Assembly: GCF_002865605.1 (NCBI RefSeq)
Contig: NZ_CP025583.1
Coordinates: 2,212,501-2,276,500 of the forward strand
Length of the DNA stretch: 64,000 nucleotides
Direction of reading: 5' to 3'
DNA from: Paracoccus jeotgali
Lineage (GTDB): Bacteria > Pseudomonadota > Alphaproteobacteria > Rhodobacterales > Rhodobacteraceae
Below are positions 16,986-25,230 of the stretch, piece after piece (the first letter of the stretch is position 1; each line of letters starts with the position of its first letter). A program made the position numbers and the translations under genes. The notes beneath the pieces were generated by a model, which saw only the letters and a program-made list of their open reading frames with translations, did not search any database and was not told the DNA's origin.

Positions 16986-17456
16986 CTACTCGTCTCCGTC
17001 CGACCCCTCACCCGGCGCGAGACCGCTTTTGCGGAACCACCCCGGCAAGCCCAGCACAAAGAACACGATCACCGCGATGATCACCGCCTCGGCCAGATAG
17101 CCCAGCCCGCAGGCAATCCCGATGGCGCCCGCGCCCCAGATCGCCGCCCCGCTGGCCGCCCCGCGCAGATGCCCGTCATCCTGGTTCTTGATGATCGCCC
17201 CGCCGCCCAGAAAGCCGATGCCGCCGACGATCCCCGAGATCAGCCGGATCGGGTCCATCTGCAGGCTGCCGTCATTGGCAACCGCGCTGAGCGAGAAGTT
17301 CAGCGTCATCACGATCAGCGCGGCCGAGCCGGTGGCAACGATGATATAGGCCTGCGCCCCCAGCGGCTTGTCCTTCAGGCTGCGGTCCATGCCGATCAGC
17401 AGCGCGCAGGCCGCCGCGACGGCGACGCGCAGGATGAACTCCCACAGCTCGATCAT
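16986..17456 (-). CDS. MgtC/SapB family membrane protein
   Basis: This 156-residue protein has four to five membrane helices and the MgtC signature: ACALLIGMDRSLKDKPLGAQAYIIVATGSA, then DPIRLISGIVGGIGFLGGGAII. MgtC-family proteins inhibit F-ATP synthase or help growth at low Mg2+ in several bacteria; the role here is inferred only from family. I start at ATG 17456 because the family begins with the helix after MIELWEFILRV. The upstream frame runs through a perfect hairpin and is not coding. Confidence 0.85.
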   Translation of the reverse strand: MIELWEFILRVAVAAACALLIGMDRSLKDKPLGAQAYIIVATGSAALIVMTLNFSLSAVANDGSLQMDPIRLISGIVGGIGFLGGGAIIKNQDDGHLRGAASGAAIWGAGAIGIACGLGYLAEAVIIAVIVFFVLGLPGWFRKSGLAPGEGSDGDE

Positions 17457-17539
17457 GGCGACCCGACGGGGGGCATGGCTGGTCCCTTTCGCAGGGTGGC
17501 GGGGGAAGACGTGGCTTGGGCGAACCCGTGGCGGGCGGC

Positions 17540-17577
17540 TTTTGTTCCGCCCCGCCCCGGCACAGGGCGGAACAAAA
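17540..17577. repeat. Perfect 13-bp inverted repeat in the mgtC divergent region
   Basis: TTTTGTTCCGCCC (17540-17552) pairs perfectly with GGGCGGAACAAAA (17565-17577) around a 12-base C/G/A loop. The outer ends are T-rich on both strands, as in a bidirectional terminator. It lies about 84 bp upstream of mgtC and 75 bp upstream of the plus-strand gene at 17652, so it terminates neither unless an unseen transcript exists. Confidence 0.75.
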
Positions 17578-17651
17578 CCCAGCCCCATCGGTTCGGCTTG
17601 CATGCCATACACCCGGGCGGCCCCCGTCGCCCCAACCCGATGAGGTCAGCC

Positions 17652-17969
17652 ATGAGCAATGAAAGACCGGACCCGCCCGTCACCACCAGCGAGCTGCGCA
17701 AGGATATCGACCGCGGCAAGACCGGCGACAAGGTGGCCTATCCCGACCCCGCCGCCGCGCCCCTGGGCACCGATGCCGAGGCCGGTGGCAACCCGCCGCG
17801 CCCGGCCGAGATCCGCACCGCCGGCACCCGGCCCACCGCGCCTGACGTGACCCCGATCCCAGGCCACCCCGAATCCGGCGGCCCGCCCGCCAGCAGCGTC
17901 ATGCGCTGGGTCGCCTGGGCCGCCATCGCCGTGGTCGTGCTGGCGCTGCTGTCCTTCGTGATCTTCTGA
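17652..17969 (+). CDS. Small tail-anchored membrane protein, unknown function
   Basis: A 105-residue protein not matched to a known family. Residues 1-80 are polar and proline-rich (many PDP, PAP and GHPESGGPP stretches), likely disordered. The last 22 residues form one hydrophobic helix ending at the C-terminus (VAWAAIAVVVLALLSFVIF), so it is probably tail-anchored with its N-terminus in the cytoplasm. ATG 17652 follows GAGGTCAGCC. The next gene starts 21 bp later, suggesting cotranscription. Confidence 0.6.
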   Translation: MSNERPDPPVTTSELRKDIDRGKTGDKVAYPDPAAAPLGTDAEAGGNPPRPAEIRTAGTRPTAPDVTPIPGHPESGGPPASSVMRWVAWAAIAVVVLALLSFVIF

Positions 17970-17990
17970 TCGCCGCGGCGCAGAGGGGTC

Positions 17991-18623
17991 ATGTGGGCTT
18001 GGCTGGCTGAGAACAGCGCCTCGGTTCAGGCGGCGACGGGCATTGTCACCGCGCTGGTCTGGATCGTCTATCTGCAGATCCTCGTCTCGGGCTTTCGGCG
18101 CGAGCGGCGCAGCGTCATTCTGATCCACGGCGCCGGCAACCAGAACGTCGATCCACGCATCTTCGTCAGCAATCTGGGCGCGGAAAGCATCTATATCCTG
18201 GAAATCCTGATGACCGTCGACACCGGCTCGGGCGGCTGCGAAGTCGCCGTCACCGACCGGACCGAGGTGGCGCGCGACCGGCTGTCCTCGCCCTCGAACG
18301 CCAGCCTGCAAGGGCCGCTGGGCAGCGGCGAATGGGTCGATATCGGCAGCGTGGACGAGCTTTTGCAGCGGATGCGCGCGCATGGGATCAGGGACATCCG
18401 GCATGACGAGATCAAGCAGATCCGCCTGACCGTCGCCGCCACGACCGCGGCGAAAACCGGCATCGTCGCGGCGCGCATGGCGTTTTCGGTGCGCCCGTCC
18501 GGGGAACATCTGCTTTTGCTGCCGCGCAAGCTGCACGCGACGCAGATCCGGTCGTTCTTTGGCCGCCGCCGGATCGCGCGCAAGCTGTCCAGACGGCTGC
18601 AAGAGGCGCGCGAGAACGGCTGA
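17991..18623 (+). CDS. Membrane-anchored protein of unknown function
   Basis: A 210-residue protein with one N-terminal hydrophobic segment (about 14-34, ATGIVTALVWIVYLQILV), then a basic turn and a mostly soluble beta-rich domain containing VILIHGAGNQNVDPRIFVSNLG. The HGAGN string resembles a hydrolase turn, but no catalytic triad is evident. The C-terminus is strongly basic (FGRRRIARKLSRRLQ). I do not recognise the family. It follows the tail-anchored gene by 21 bp. Confidence 0.6.
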   Translation: MWAWLAENSASVQAATGIVTALVWIVYLQILVSGFRRERRSVILIHGAGNQNVDPRIFVSNLGAESIYILEILMTVDTGSGGCEVAVTDRTEVARDRLSSPSNASLQGPLGSGEWVDIGSVDELLQRMRAHGIRDIRHDEIKQIRLTVAATTAAKTGIVAARMAFSVRPSGEHLLLLPRKLHATQIRSFFGRRRIARKLSRRLQEARENG

Positions 18624-18684
18624 TCCTGCGGAACAAATCGCCCGCGAACAGGTTTTCCAGCGGCAAAAGATCAGCGAGGTTCAG

Positions 18685-19293
18685 ATGATCGAAGGCCTGC
18701 GGCACGGCGCGTTGGGAGAGGAAGCCGTGCATCTCTGCGTCGATATTCAAGAGCTGTTCGGCCCCGCCTCGCCCTGGGCCGTGCCGTGGATGGAGGAGAC
18801 GCTGCCCGTTGCCGCCGAACTCGCCGCCGCCCATGTCGAGCGCACCATCTTCACCCGCTTCATCCCGCCCCGGACCCTTGATGAGACGGTCGGCACATGG
18901 CGGCGCTATTACGAACACTGGCCGCAAATGCTGCGCGAGACCCTCGACCCCGCCATGCTGGAGCTGCGCGCACCGCTGCGCGCGTTGGTCCCGCCCGCCC
19001 GCCAGTTCGACCGCATGATCTATTCGCCCTGGGTCGATGGCCGGCTGCACCAGATGCTGCAACAGGGCGGGATCTCGACCCTGATCGTGACGGGGGGCGA
19101 GACCGATGTCTGCGTCATGTCCACCGTCTTCGGCGCCGTGGATCGCGGCTATCGGGTGGTGGTGGTCAGCGACGGGGTGTCGTCGTCGGCCGATAGCGGC
19201 CATGACGCGGCGATGACGCTGTATCGGGGCCGGCTGTCGCACCAGATCGAGGTCGCCTCGCGCGCCGAGATCGAAGAGGCGTGGCGGGTCTGA
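18685..19293 (+). CDS. Isochorismatase-fold cysteine hydrolase
   Basis: A 202-residue protein of the cysteine hydrolase superfamily (nicotinamidase, isochorismatase). The catalytic Asp is in LCVDIQELF near residue 20, and the catalytic Cys is in the diagnostic GGETDVCVMSTVFGAVDRGY. At the usual catalytic Lys position the sequence reads QFDRMIYSPW, with Arg in place of Lys if aligned correctly. I start at ATG 18685, with GAGG ten bases upstream; the longer frame back to 18559 overlaps the previous gene. Substrate unknown. Confidence 0.8.
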   Translation: MIEGLRHGALGEEAVHLCVDIQELFGPASPWAVPWMEETLPVAAELAAAHVERTIFTRFIPPRTLDETVGTWRRYYEHWPQMLRETLDPAMLELRAPLRALVPPARQFDRMIYSPWVDGRLHQMLQQGGISTLIVTGGETDVCVMSTVFGAVDRGYRVVVVSDGVSSSADSGHDAAMTLYRGRLSHQIEVASRAEIEEAWRV

Positions 19294-19359
19294 GCGGCCC
19301 CGCCCGCCCTGTGGCCGCCGCGCCACCCGACCCGCCTGCGTCACCCGGCCCGCCGCCTG

Positions 19360-19375
19360 GGGGGTTGCAACCCCC
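19360..19375. repeat. Perfect 16-bp palindrome between hydrolase and peroxiredoxin genes
   Basis: GGGGGTTGCAACCCCC is a self-complementary sequence about 57 bp before the peroxiredoxin ATG. It could be an operator for a dimeric regulator. It is less likely a terminator of the hydrolase gene, as no T run follows. TTGACT at 19383-19388, just downstream, could be the -35 box of the peroxiredoxin gene. Confidence 0.5.
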
Positions 19376-19431
19376 GTGATTGTTGACTATTTCACTGTCG
19401 CCGATCTTTTACCCGACATAGGATTTTTGAC

Positions 19432-19980
19432 ATGAAGCCTGGTGTGGCCCTTCCGAACGTTACCTTTCGCACGCGCGTCCGCGACGATTCCATCGACGGT
19501 CCGAACCCGTTCCGCTGGCAGGATGTGACGACCGACGATCTGTTCAAGGGCAAGCGCGTCATCCTGTTCTCGCTGCCCGGTGCTTTCACGCCCACCTGCT
19601 CGACCTATCAGCTGCCCGGTTTCGAAAAGAACGCCGAGGCGTTCCGCGAGCAGGGAATCGACGCGATCTATTGCCTGTCGGTCAATGACAGCTTCGTGAT
19701 GAACCAGTGGGCCAAGGCGCAGGATCTGCAGAATGTCAGCGTCATCCCCGACGGCTCGGGCGAGTTCACCCGCCGCGTCGGGATGCTGGTGGCCAAGGAC
19801 AATCTGGGCTTCGGCATGCGCTCGTGGCGCTATGCGGCCATCATCAACGATGGCGAGGTCGAGGCGTGGTTCGAAGAGCCGGGCATCTGCGACAACCACG
19901 ACGAAGACCCCTATGGCGAATCGAGCCCGGAAAACGTGCTCGACTATCTGAAGTCCAAGAAGGAACAGGCCGCCGCCTAA
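19432..19980 (+). CDS. Peroxiredoxin, Prx5-type
   Basis: A 182-residue thioredoxin-fold peroxidase that reduces peroxides with thiol cofactors. The peroxidatic Cys is in PGAFTPTCSTYQLPGF, the Prx5 (AhpE/hybrid Prx-like) motif. CLSVNDSFVMNQWAKA and the later GMRSWRYAAIINDGEVEAWFEEPG are also typical. A second Cys (EPGICDNH) could resolve the intermediate. It is monocistronic: a palindrome lies upstream and a clear terminator downstream. Cytosolic, with no signal peptide. Confidence 0.93.
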   Translation: MKPGVALPNVTFRTRVRDDSIDGPNPFRWQDVTTDDLFKGKRVILFSLPGAFTPTCSTYQLPGFEKNAEAFREQGIDAIYCLSVNDSFVMNQWAKAQDLQNVSVIPDGSGEFTRRVGMLVAKDNLGFGMRSWRYAAIINDGEVEAWFEEPGICDNHDEDPYGESSPENVLDYLKSKKEQAAA

Positions 19981-20005
19981 GCGGGCCGACTTTGACAGGA
20001 CAGAT

Positions 20006-20032
20006 AAAGCGGGCGTTGCAGCCCGCTTTTTT
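20006..20032 (+). terminator. Rho-independent terminator after peroxiredoxin gene
   Basis: AAAGCGGGC (20006-20014) and GCCCGCTTT (20021-20029) form a nine-bp stem with a six-base loop, followed by a run of T to 20032. It begins 25 bp after the stop codon. Confidence 0.9.
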
Positions 20033-20151
20033 CATGGCGCAGGGCGGTGGTCGTCAGACCGACAGGGCATCTGGCCCGCCCGAATCCGCTTCCTCGCCCC
20101 CTCATGTTTCGCCATGATCGGGCGACACCGCAAAAGGATGACCCCAGACGC

Positions 20152-20838
20152 ATGACTATTCCGGCGGATCACGTTGTCCTGGCAAGGGATCTGGTGAAAT
20201 CCTTTCAGACCGCAGGCGGTCAGGTGGCGGTGCTGAACGGCGTCGACCTGACGCTGCGGCGCGGCGAAAGCCTTGCCGTCACCGGCGAATCCGGCAGCGG
20301 CAAAAGCACGCTGCTGCATCTGATCGCGGGGCTGGATCTGCCCGATTCGGGGCAGTTGACCGTGCTGGGGCAGGACATCGCCCGGGGCGATGCCCGCGCC
20401 GATGATCGCACGCGGGCGGCGTTGCGGCGCGACCAAGTGGGCATGATCTTTCAGCAGTTCAACCTGATCCCCTCGCTGACCGTCGCCGCGAACCTGAGTT
20501 TTCAGGCGCGGCTGGCGGATCGCCACGACCCGGCGCGGCAGGCCGAACTGGCCGAGGCGCTGGGTCTCTCTGCCCTTCTCGACCGCTACCCCGAGCAGTT
20601 GTCCGGCGGCCAGCAGCAGCGTGTCGCCATCGGCCGCGCGTTGGGCGGCCAGCCGCCGCTGGTGCTGGCCGATGAGCCGACCGGCAACCTGGACGAGGCG
20701 ACGGGCGACGCGGTGGCGGCGCTGATGCTGGCGCTGGTCCGCCAGCAGGGCACCTCGCTGGTGCTGGTCACCCATTCGCAGCGCCTCGCCGCGCTCTGCG
20801 ACCGCCGCGTCCACCTGAGCGCCGGGCGTCTGGCGTGA
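20152..20838 (+). CDS. ABC transporter ATP-binding protein (LolD/AttE-like)
   Basis: This 228-residue ATPase has Walker A GESGSGKST, Q-loop MIFQQFNL, signature LSGGQQQR and Walker B LVLADEPTGNLDE. The DEPTGNLD form places it in the LolD/MacB/FtsE group that pairs with FtsX-type permeases. I start at ATG 20152; the in-frame upstream ATGs lie in or just after the peroxiredoxin terminator. It overlaps the permease gene by GTGA. The operon ATPase-permease-lipocalin resembles Agrobacterium attEFGH. Confidence 0.92.
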   Translation: MTIPADHVVLARDLVKSFQTAGGQVAVLNGVDLTLRRGESLAVTGESGSGKSTLLHLIAGLDLPDSGQLTVLGQDIARGDARADDRTRAALRRDQVGMIFQQFNLIPSLTVAANLSFQARLADRHDPARQAELAEALGLSALLDRYPEQLSGGQQQRVAIGRALGGQPPLVLADEPTGNLDEATGDAVAALMLALVRQQGTSLVLVTHSQRLAALCDRRVHLSAGRLA

Positions 20839-23255
20839 GGCGCGCGGCGCTGATCGCGGGTGCGCTGATGTCGCATTGGCGGCGCCATCCGCTGCAACTG
20901 GCGATGCTGCTGGCCGGGATCATGCTGGCCACGGCGCTGTGGTCGGGCGTGCAGGCGATCAACGCCGAGGCCCGCGCCAGCTATGCCGCCGCCGCCGCGC
21001 AACTGGACGACAGCGCGCTCGACCGGTTCGAGGCCGCGCCGGGGCAACGCCTGACCACCGGCGATTTCGTGGCGCTGCGGCGGGCCGGCTGGCTCGTCTC
21101 GCCGGTGATCGAGGGGCAATTGACGGACAATACCGGGCGCGTCTCGGTTCTGGGCATCGAACCCGTCACCCGTCAAGCGGCGGGGACCGGCGGCCCGGCC
21201 GGGGCCATCGCGCCGGGCGATCTGCTCGCCTTCGTCGCCCCGCCGGGGCTGGGCTATGCCGACAGCGCCACCGCCGCGCGTCTGGCGGGGCAGGCGCTGA
21301 ACGGGGTACAGGTCGCGGTGCGCGAGGGCGTGCCGCCCGGCACTCTGATCGTCGATGTCGGCATTGCGCAGGAATTGCTGGGGCTGGGCGACAGGCTGAC
21401 CGCGCTGACCATTCTGCCCAACCAGCCCGACGGGCTGCTCGCCGCCACGCAAACCCTCCCACATCTGGTCCGCCGCGCCGCCGGCGAGCGCGCCGATCCC
21501 GCCGCGCTGACCGCGAGCTTTCACCTCAACCTGACCGCCTTCGCGCTGCTGTCCTTCATCGTCGGGCTGTTCATCACGCAATCGGCCGTCGGCCTCGCCT
21601 TCGAGCAGCGGCGCGGCACGGTCCGCACCTTGCGCGCACTGGGCGCGGCGCGGTCGCAGGTGCTGGCGGTGATGGCGGCAGAGCTGGTGATCCTCGCCCT
21701 CGTCGCCGGGGCGGCGGGGATCGTGCTGGGCTGGGCGATGGCGGCGGCGCTGATGCCGGACGTGGCGGCGACGCTGTCGGGCCTCTATGGCGCCGATGTC
21801 GCCGGCAGCCTGGCGCTGCGGCCGGTCTGGGTGCTGTCGGGGCTGGGCATGGCGCTGGCCGGGACGGCGGTGGCGGGGCTGCGCGGGCTGGCGCAGACGG
21901 CGCAGATGCCGCTGCTGGCGGCGGGGCAGTCGGCCCCTTGGGCGCTGGCCGCCGCGCGCGGGCTGCGCTGGCAGGCGGGCGCGGCGCTGCTGTTGCTGGC
22001 CGCGCTGCCGCTGGCCCTGCTGGCGGGCGGGCTGGTCGGCGGCTTTGTGGCGCTCGCCTGCGGTCTGCTGGCCGCCGCCCTGCTGCTGCCGGTGCTGCTG
22101 GACGCGATGCTGCGCGCCTCGGCACGGCTGGCGCGGGGGGTGCTGACGCAGTGGTTCGTGGCCGATACGCGGCAGCAGCTGGGCGGGCTGTCGCTGGCGC
22201 TGATGGCGCTGATGCTGGCGCTGGCGACCAATATCGGCGTCGGCACCATGGTCAGCAGCTTTCGCGGCACCTTCACCGGGTGGCTCGATCAACGGCTGGT
22301 GGCCGAGCTTTACGTCAACGCCCGCTCGGACCCCGAGGCCGCCGCGATCCGCGACTGGCTCGCCCCCCGCGCCGATGCCGTCCTGCCGATCTGGAGCGTC
22401 GATGCCCCCCTGCGCGGCCAGCCCGGCCGCATCTTCGGCGTGGCCGACCACGCCACCTATCGCGAGCATTGGCCGCTGCTGTCGGCGCAGGACGATGTCT
22501 GGGACCGGGTGGCGGCGGGGACGGGCGTCCTGATCAACGAGCAACTGGCGCGGCGCGAAAAGCTGGCGTTGGATCAGCAACTGGACCTGCCACAGGGCGC
22601 GCTGCCGGTGGTGGGCGTCTATTCCGATTACGGCAACCCGAACCCGCAGGCGATCATCGGGCTCGACGATTTCCTGCAACGCTTCCCCGACGCGCCGCGG
22701 CTGAACCAGGCGGTGCGCGTCGCGCCCGAGCGTGCGCAGCCGCTGGCCCAGGCGCTGCGGGCGCAGTTCGATCTGCCCAGCGGCGCGGTGACCGATCAGG
22801 CCCGCGCCAAGGCCGTGTCGCTGCAGATTTTCGAGCGCACCTTCGCCGTCACCGCAGCGCTGAACGTGCTTACGCTGGGGGTGGCGGGGATCGCGCTGCT
22901 GACCGGGCTGCTGACCCTCGCCTCGATGCGGCTGCCGCAACTGGCGCCGGTCTGGGCGGCCGGGCTGACGCGGGCGCGGCTGGCCCGGCTGGAGCTGGCG
23001 CGGACGCTGGTGCTGGCGGCGCTGACCGCGGCCTATGCGGTGCCGGTGGGGCTGGCGCTGGCCTGGATGCTGCTCGCGGTGGTCAATGTCGCAGCCTTTG
23101 GCTGGCGGCTGCCCATGCAGCTGGCGCCGGGGCTGATCCTGAACATGGGGCTGGCGGCGCTGGTGACTGCGCTGGCCGCCGGGGCCCTGCCCGCGCTGCG
23201 GCTGGCCCGGATCACGCCCGCGCAATTGCTGAGGGTTTTCGCCGATGAACGCTAG
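20835..23255 (+). CDS. FtsX-like ABC transporter permease (fused double-length)
   Basis: An 806-residue inner-membrane permease with one N-terminal helix, a periplasmic domain, then about eight more helices in two FtsX-type blocks. The first (about 235-330) contains FEQRRGTVRTLRALGAARSQVLAVMAAE, the second is the C-terminal block LRLARITPAQLLRVF. Two permease units appear fused, in the place of attF and attG in related operons. The GTG start at 20835 overlaps the ATPase stop; ATG 20868 is possible. It would move a lipid-like or lipoprotein cargo across the inner membrane; the cargo is not known. Confidence 0.88.
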   Translation: MRRAALIAGALMSHWRRHPLQLAMLLAGIMLATALWSGVQAINAEARASYAAAAAQLDDSALDRFEAAPGQRLTTGDFVALRRAGWLVSPVIEGQLTDNTGRVSVLGIEPVTRQAAGTGGPAGAIAPGDLLAFVAPPGLGYADSATAARLAGQALNGVQVAVREGVPPGTLIVDVGIAQELLGLGDRLTALTILPNQPDGLLAATQTLPHLVRRAAGERADPAALTASFHLNLTAFALLSFIVGLFITQSAVGLAFEQRRGTVRTLRALGAARSQVLAVMAAELVILALVAGAAGIVLGWAMAAALMPDVAATLSGLYGADVAGSLALRPVWVLSGLGMALAGTAVAGLRGLAQTAQMPLLAAGQSAPWALAAARGLRWQAGAALLLLAALPLALLAGGLVGGFVALACGLLAAALLLPVLLDAMLRASARLARGVLTQWFVADTRQQLGGLSLALMALMLALATNIGVGTMVSSFRGTFTGWLDQRLVAELYVNARSDPEAAAIRDWLAPRADAVLPIWSVDAPLRGQPGRIFGVADHATYREHWPLLSAQDDVWDRVAAGTGVLINEQLARREKLALDQQLDLPQGALPVVGVYSDYGNPNPQAIIGLDDFLQRFPDAPRLNQAVRVAPERAQPLAQALRAQFDLPSGAVTDQARAKAVSLQIFERTFAVTAALNVLTLGVAGIALLTGLLTLASMRLPQLAPVWAAGLTRARLARLELARTLVLAALTAAYAVPVGLALAWMLLAVVNVAAFGWRLPMQLAPGLILNMGLAALVTALAAGALPALRLARITPAQLLRVFADER

Positions 23256-24288
23256 CTGGCTGCTCGCCCTGTGCCTCGCCGCCCTGCCCGCCGCCGCGCA
23301 AGAGCGCGGCTTTGCCGGGCTGGGCGCCGAATCGAGCGGTTTCGCCATCCCCGACCCCGCCCGTGCGCCGATTTTCCCCCGCGACCACGGCCCGCATGAG
23401 GATTTCCGGATCGAGTGGTGGTATCTGACCGCGAACCTGCAGGGCAGCGACGGGCGCGATTACGGGGTGCAATGGACGCTGTTCCGCTCGGCCCTGTCGC
23501 CGCAGGGGGCAAGCGAGGGCTGGGCCAGCCCGCAGGTCTGGATGGCCCATGCCGCGCTGACGACGCCCGACGCGCATCACGTCGCGGAACGCTTTGCCCG
23601 CGGCGGGATCGGACAGGCCGGCGTCACAGCCCAGCCCTTTCGCGCCTGGATCGACGAATGGTCGATGCAGGCCATGCCCGACTCCGACGGCATCGGCGAT
23701 TTGACCCTGACCGCGCGCGGCCCCGATTTCGCCTATGATCTGACCGCGACGGCGGACGGCCCGCTGGTCCTGCACGGGCAGAACGGCTACTCGGTCAAGG
23801 GTCCGGGCGGGCAGGCGAGCCGCTATTACAGCCAGCCCTTTTACCGCGTCACTGGCCATCTGGCGCTGCCGCAGGGGGCGGTCGAGGTGACCGGGCAGGC
23901 GTGGCTGGACCGCGAGTGGTCCTCGCAACCGCTCGACCGCAGCCAGAGCGGCTGGGACTGGTTCGCGCTGCATCTGGACGACGGCCGCAAGCTGATGGCG
24001 GCCCGCGTGCGCGGCGAGACGCCCTTTGTCTTCGGCAGCCTGATCGAGCCCACCGGCGCGGTGATCCCGCTGGACGGAGAGACGCTGTTGATGACCCCGG
24101 ATGCGGGCGCGCCGCCGGTGTCGTGGCGGATCGGGGTGCCGGATCAAGGGGTGGATGTGACGGTCACGGCGATCAACCCGCGCAGCTACATGACCACCTC
24201 GGTCCCCTATTGGGAGGGGCCGGTGACGGTCAGCGGATCGGTCGCGGGCAAGGGCTATCTGGAGATGACGGGGTATCCGGCGGAGTAG
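23245..24288 (+). CDS. Lipocalin-like / AttH-CrtC family periplasmic protein
   Basis: A 347-residue protein with a signal peptide (SWLLALCLAALPAAAQ). It shows the AttH/CrtC-type double lipocalin-like pattern: FPRDHGPHEDFRIEWWYLTANL at the start of domain one, then GQAWLDREWSSQPLDRSQSGWDWFALHLDDG and the terminal GKGYLEMTGY. CrtC hydrates carotenoids, but AttH proteins of ABC operons are probably substrate chaperones, and context favours that here. Its start overlaps the permease end by 11 bp. After its TAG the same frame stays open for 31 more codons. Confidence 0.85.
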   Translation: MNASWLLALCLAALPAAAQERGFAGLGAESSGFAIPDPARAPIFPRDHGPHEDFRIEWWYLTANLQGSDGRDYGVQWTLFRSALSPQGASEGWASPQVWMAHAALTTPDAHHVAERFARGGIGQAGVTAQPFRAWIDEWSMQAMPDSDGIGDLTLTARGPDFAYDLTATADGPLVLHGQNGYSVKGPGGQASRYYSQPFYRVTGHLALPQGAVEVTGQAWLDREWSSQPLDRSQSGWDWFALHLDDGRKLMAARVRGETPFVFGSLIEPTGAVIPLDGETLLMTPDAGAPPVSWRIGVPDQGVDVTVTAINPRSYMTTSVPYWEGPVTVSGSVAGKGYLEMTGYPAE

Positions 24289-24384
24289 GACGAATGCGCG
24301 ACCGGTCCTCTGCTGACCGATCTGTTCGGCACCGGGCTGGCGGTCAAACAGGTCAGCGGCCGGGATCTGGTGGTGCCGGCGTAG
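24289..24384 (+). other. 31-codon open extension after the AttH-like stop, possible gene remnant
   Basis: Directly after the TAG at 24286-24288 the same frame continues DECATGPLLTDLFGTGLAV and on to a second TAG at 24382-24384. The residues look protein-like, with hydrophobic alternation and one Cys, rather than random GC-rich translation. AttH proteins normally end at the TGYP-like motif already present, so this is more likely the tail of a deleted gene than a read-through extension. Confidence 0.35.
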
Positions 24385-24494
24385 CCACCATCCCGGCGCC
24401 AGCAGTCAGAGGTCCCCTAACCCGCTTGCCCTGACCGGGCCGGGGCCTGTAACACTCGGTGGCGCGGGGCAGTCGCTGGCGAAAGGGCCGACCC

Positions 24495-24938
24495 ATGTCG
24501 AAGACGATCTACATCCTGAACGGGCCGAACCTGAACCTGCTGGGGCAGCGAGAGCCAGAGATCTATGGCCACACCACGCTGGCCGATGTCGAACGCGCCT
24601 GCGCCGCCATTGCCGCCCAGCAGGGGTTTCAGCTCCGGCTGTTCCAGTCGAACCACGAGGGCGCGATCATCGACAGCATCCACGAGGCGCGGGCATCCGC
24701 CTGCGGCATCGTCATCAACCCCGGCGCCTTTACCCATACCTCCATCGCCATCCTCGATGCGCTGAACACCTTCGAGGGGCCGGTGATCGAGTGCCACATC
24801 TCGAACATCCACAAGCGCGAGGCGTTCCGCCACCACTCTTACGTCTCGCTGCGGGCCGATGGGGTGCTGGCCGGGATGGGGGTCGAGGGGTATGAGCTGG
24901 CGGTGCGGCGCATCTGCTCGCTCTGCGCCGCAAGCTGA
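24495..24938 (+). CDS. aroQ: Type II 3-dehydroquinate dehydratase
   Basis: This 147-residue enzyme dehydrates 3-dehydroquinate to 3-dehydroshikimate in the shikimate pathway, acting as a cytosolic dodecamer. [20 protein letters not shown] carries the lid and catalytic Tyr, [10 protein letters not shown] follows, [14 protein letters not shown] holds the substrate Asn, and [18 protein letters not shown] holds the catalytic His. The chosen ATG at 24495 gives the usual length; 24459 would add a basic, unrelated leader. Confidence 0.96.
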   Translation: MSKTIYILNGPNLNLLGQREPEIYGHTTLADVERACAAIAAQQGFQLRLFQSNHEGAIIDSIHEARASACGIVINPGAFTHTSIAILDALNTFEGPVIECHISNIHKREAFRHHSYVSLRADGVLAGMGVEGYELAVRRICSLCAAS

Positions 24939-25020
24939 CGGGGCCCAGGGCGTCCCGGCTGGAACGAAGGCACCACCCCTCGCGTTCCCTGCAGACACCC
25001 CACAGCAAGCCGGAGGCGAC

Positions 25021-25230
25021 ATGTCCAAATTCTCGGTCGGCGACCATGTCAGCTGGAATTCCGAGGCCGGTCGCGTCTCGGGCAGGATCATCAAGGTCCA
25101 TCACAGCGATTTCGATTACAAGGGTCACACCCACCGCGCGTCCAGGGATGACCCGCAATACGAGATCAAAAGCGACAAGACCGACCATATCGCAGCCCAC
25201 AAGGAAACTGCGCTGACGAAGATCGACTGA
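25021..25230 (+). CDS. DUF2945 (HVA1/TUDOR-like) small protein
   Basis: A 69-residue protein of the DUF2945 family, called hypervirulence-associated TUDOR-like. FSVGDHVSWNSEAGRVSGRIIKVH begins the SH3-like barrel and DDPQYEIKSDKTDHIAAHKETAL completes it. The molecular function is unknown. The ATG follows GGAGGCGAC, a strong Shine-Dalgarno. Its TGA overlaps the next ATG (TGATG), so it is coupled to the DUF488 gene. Confidence 0.85.
   Translation: MSKFSVGDHVSWNSEAGRVSGRIIKVHHSDFDYKGHTHRASRDDPQYEIKSDKTDHIAAHKETALTKID

Noticed and set aside
15315..17969. An 884-codon open frame across the urea channel, SH3, mgtC and small genes
   Set aside because: It is antisense or out of frame to four well-supported genes and translates to Arg/Gly/Pro-rich shadow sequence.
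20586..23348. A 920-codon minus-strand frame opposite the ABC permease
   Set aside because: Gln/Arg/Pro-rich translation typical of high-GC antisense shadows; the plus strand has clear ABC motifs.
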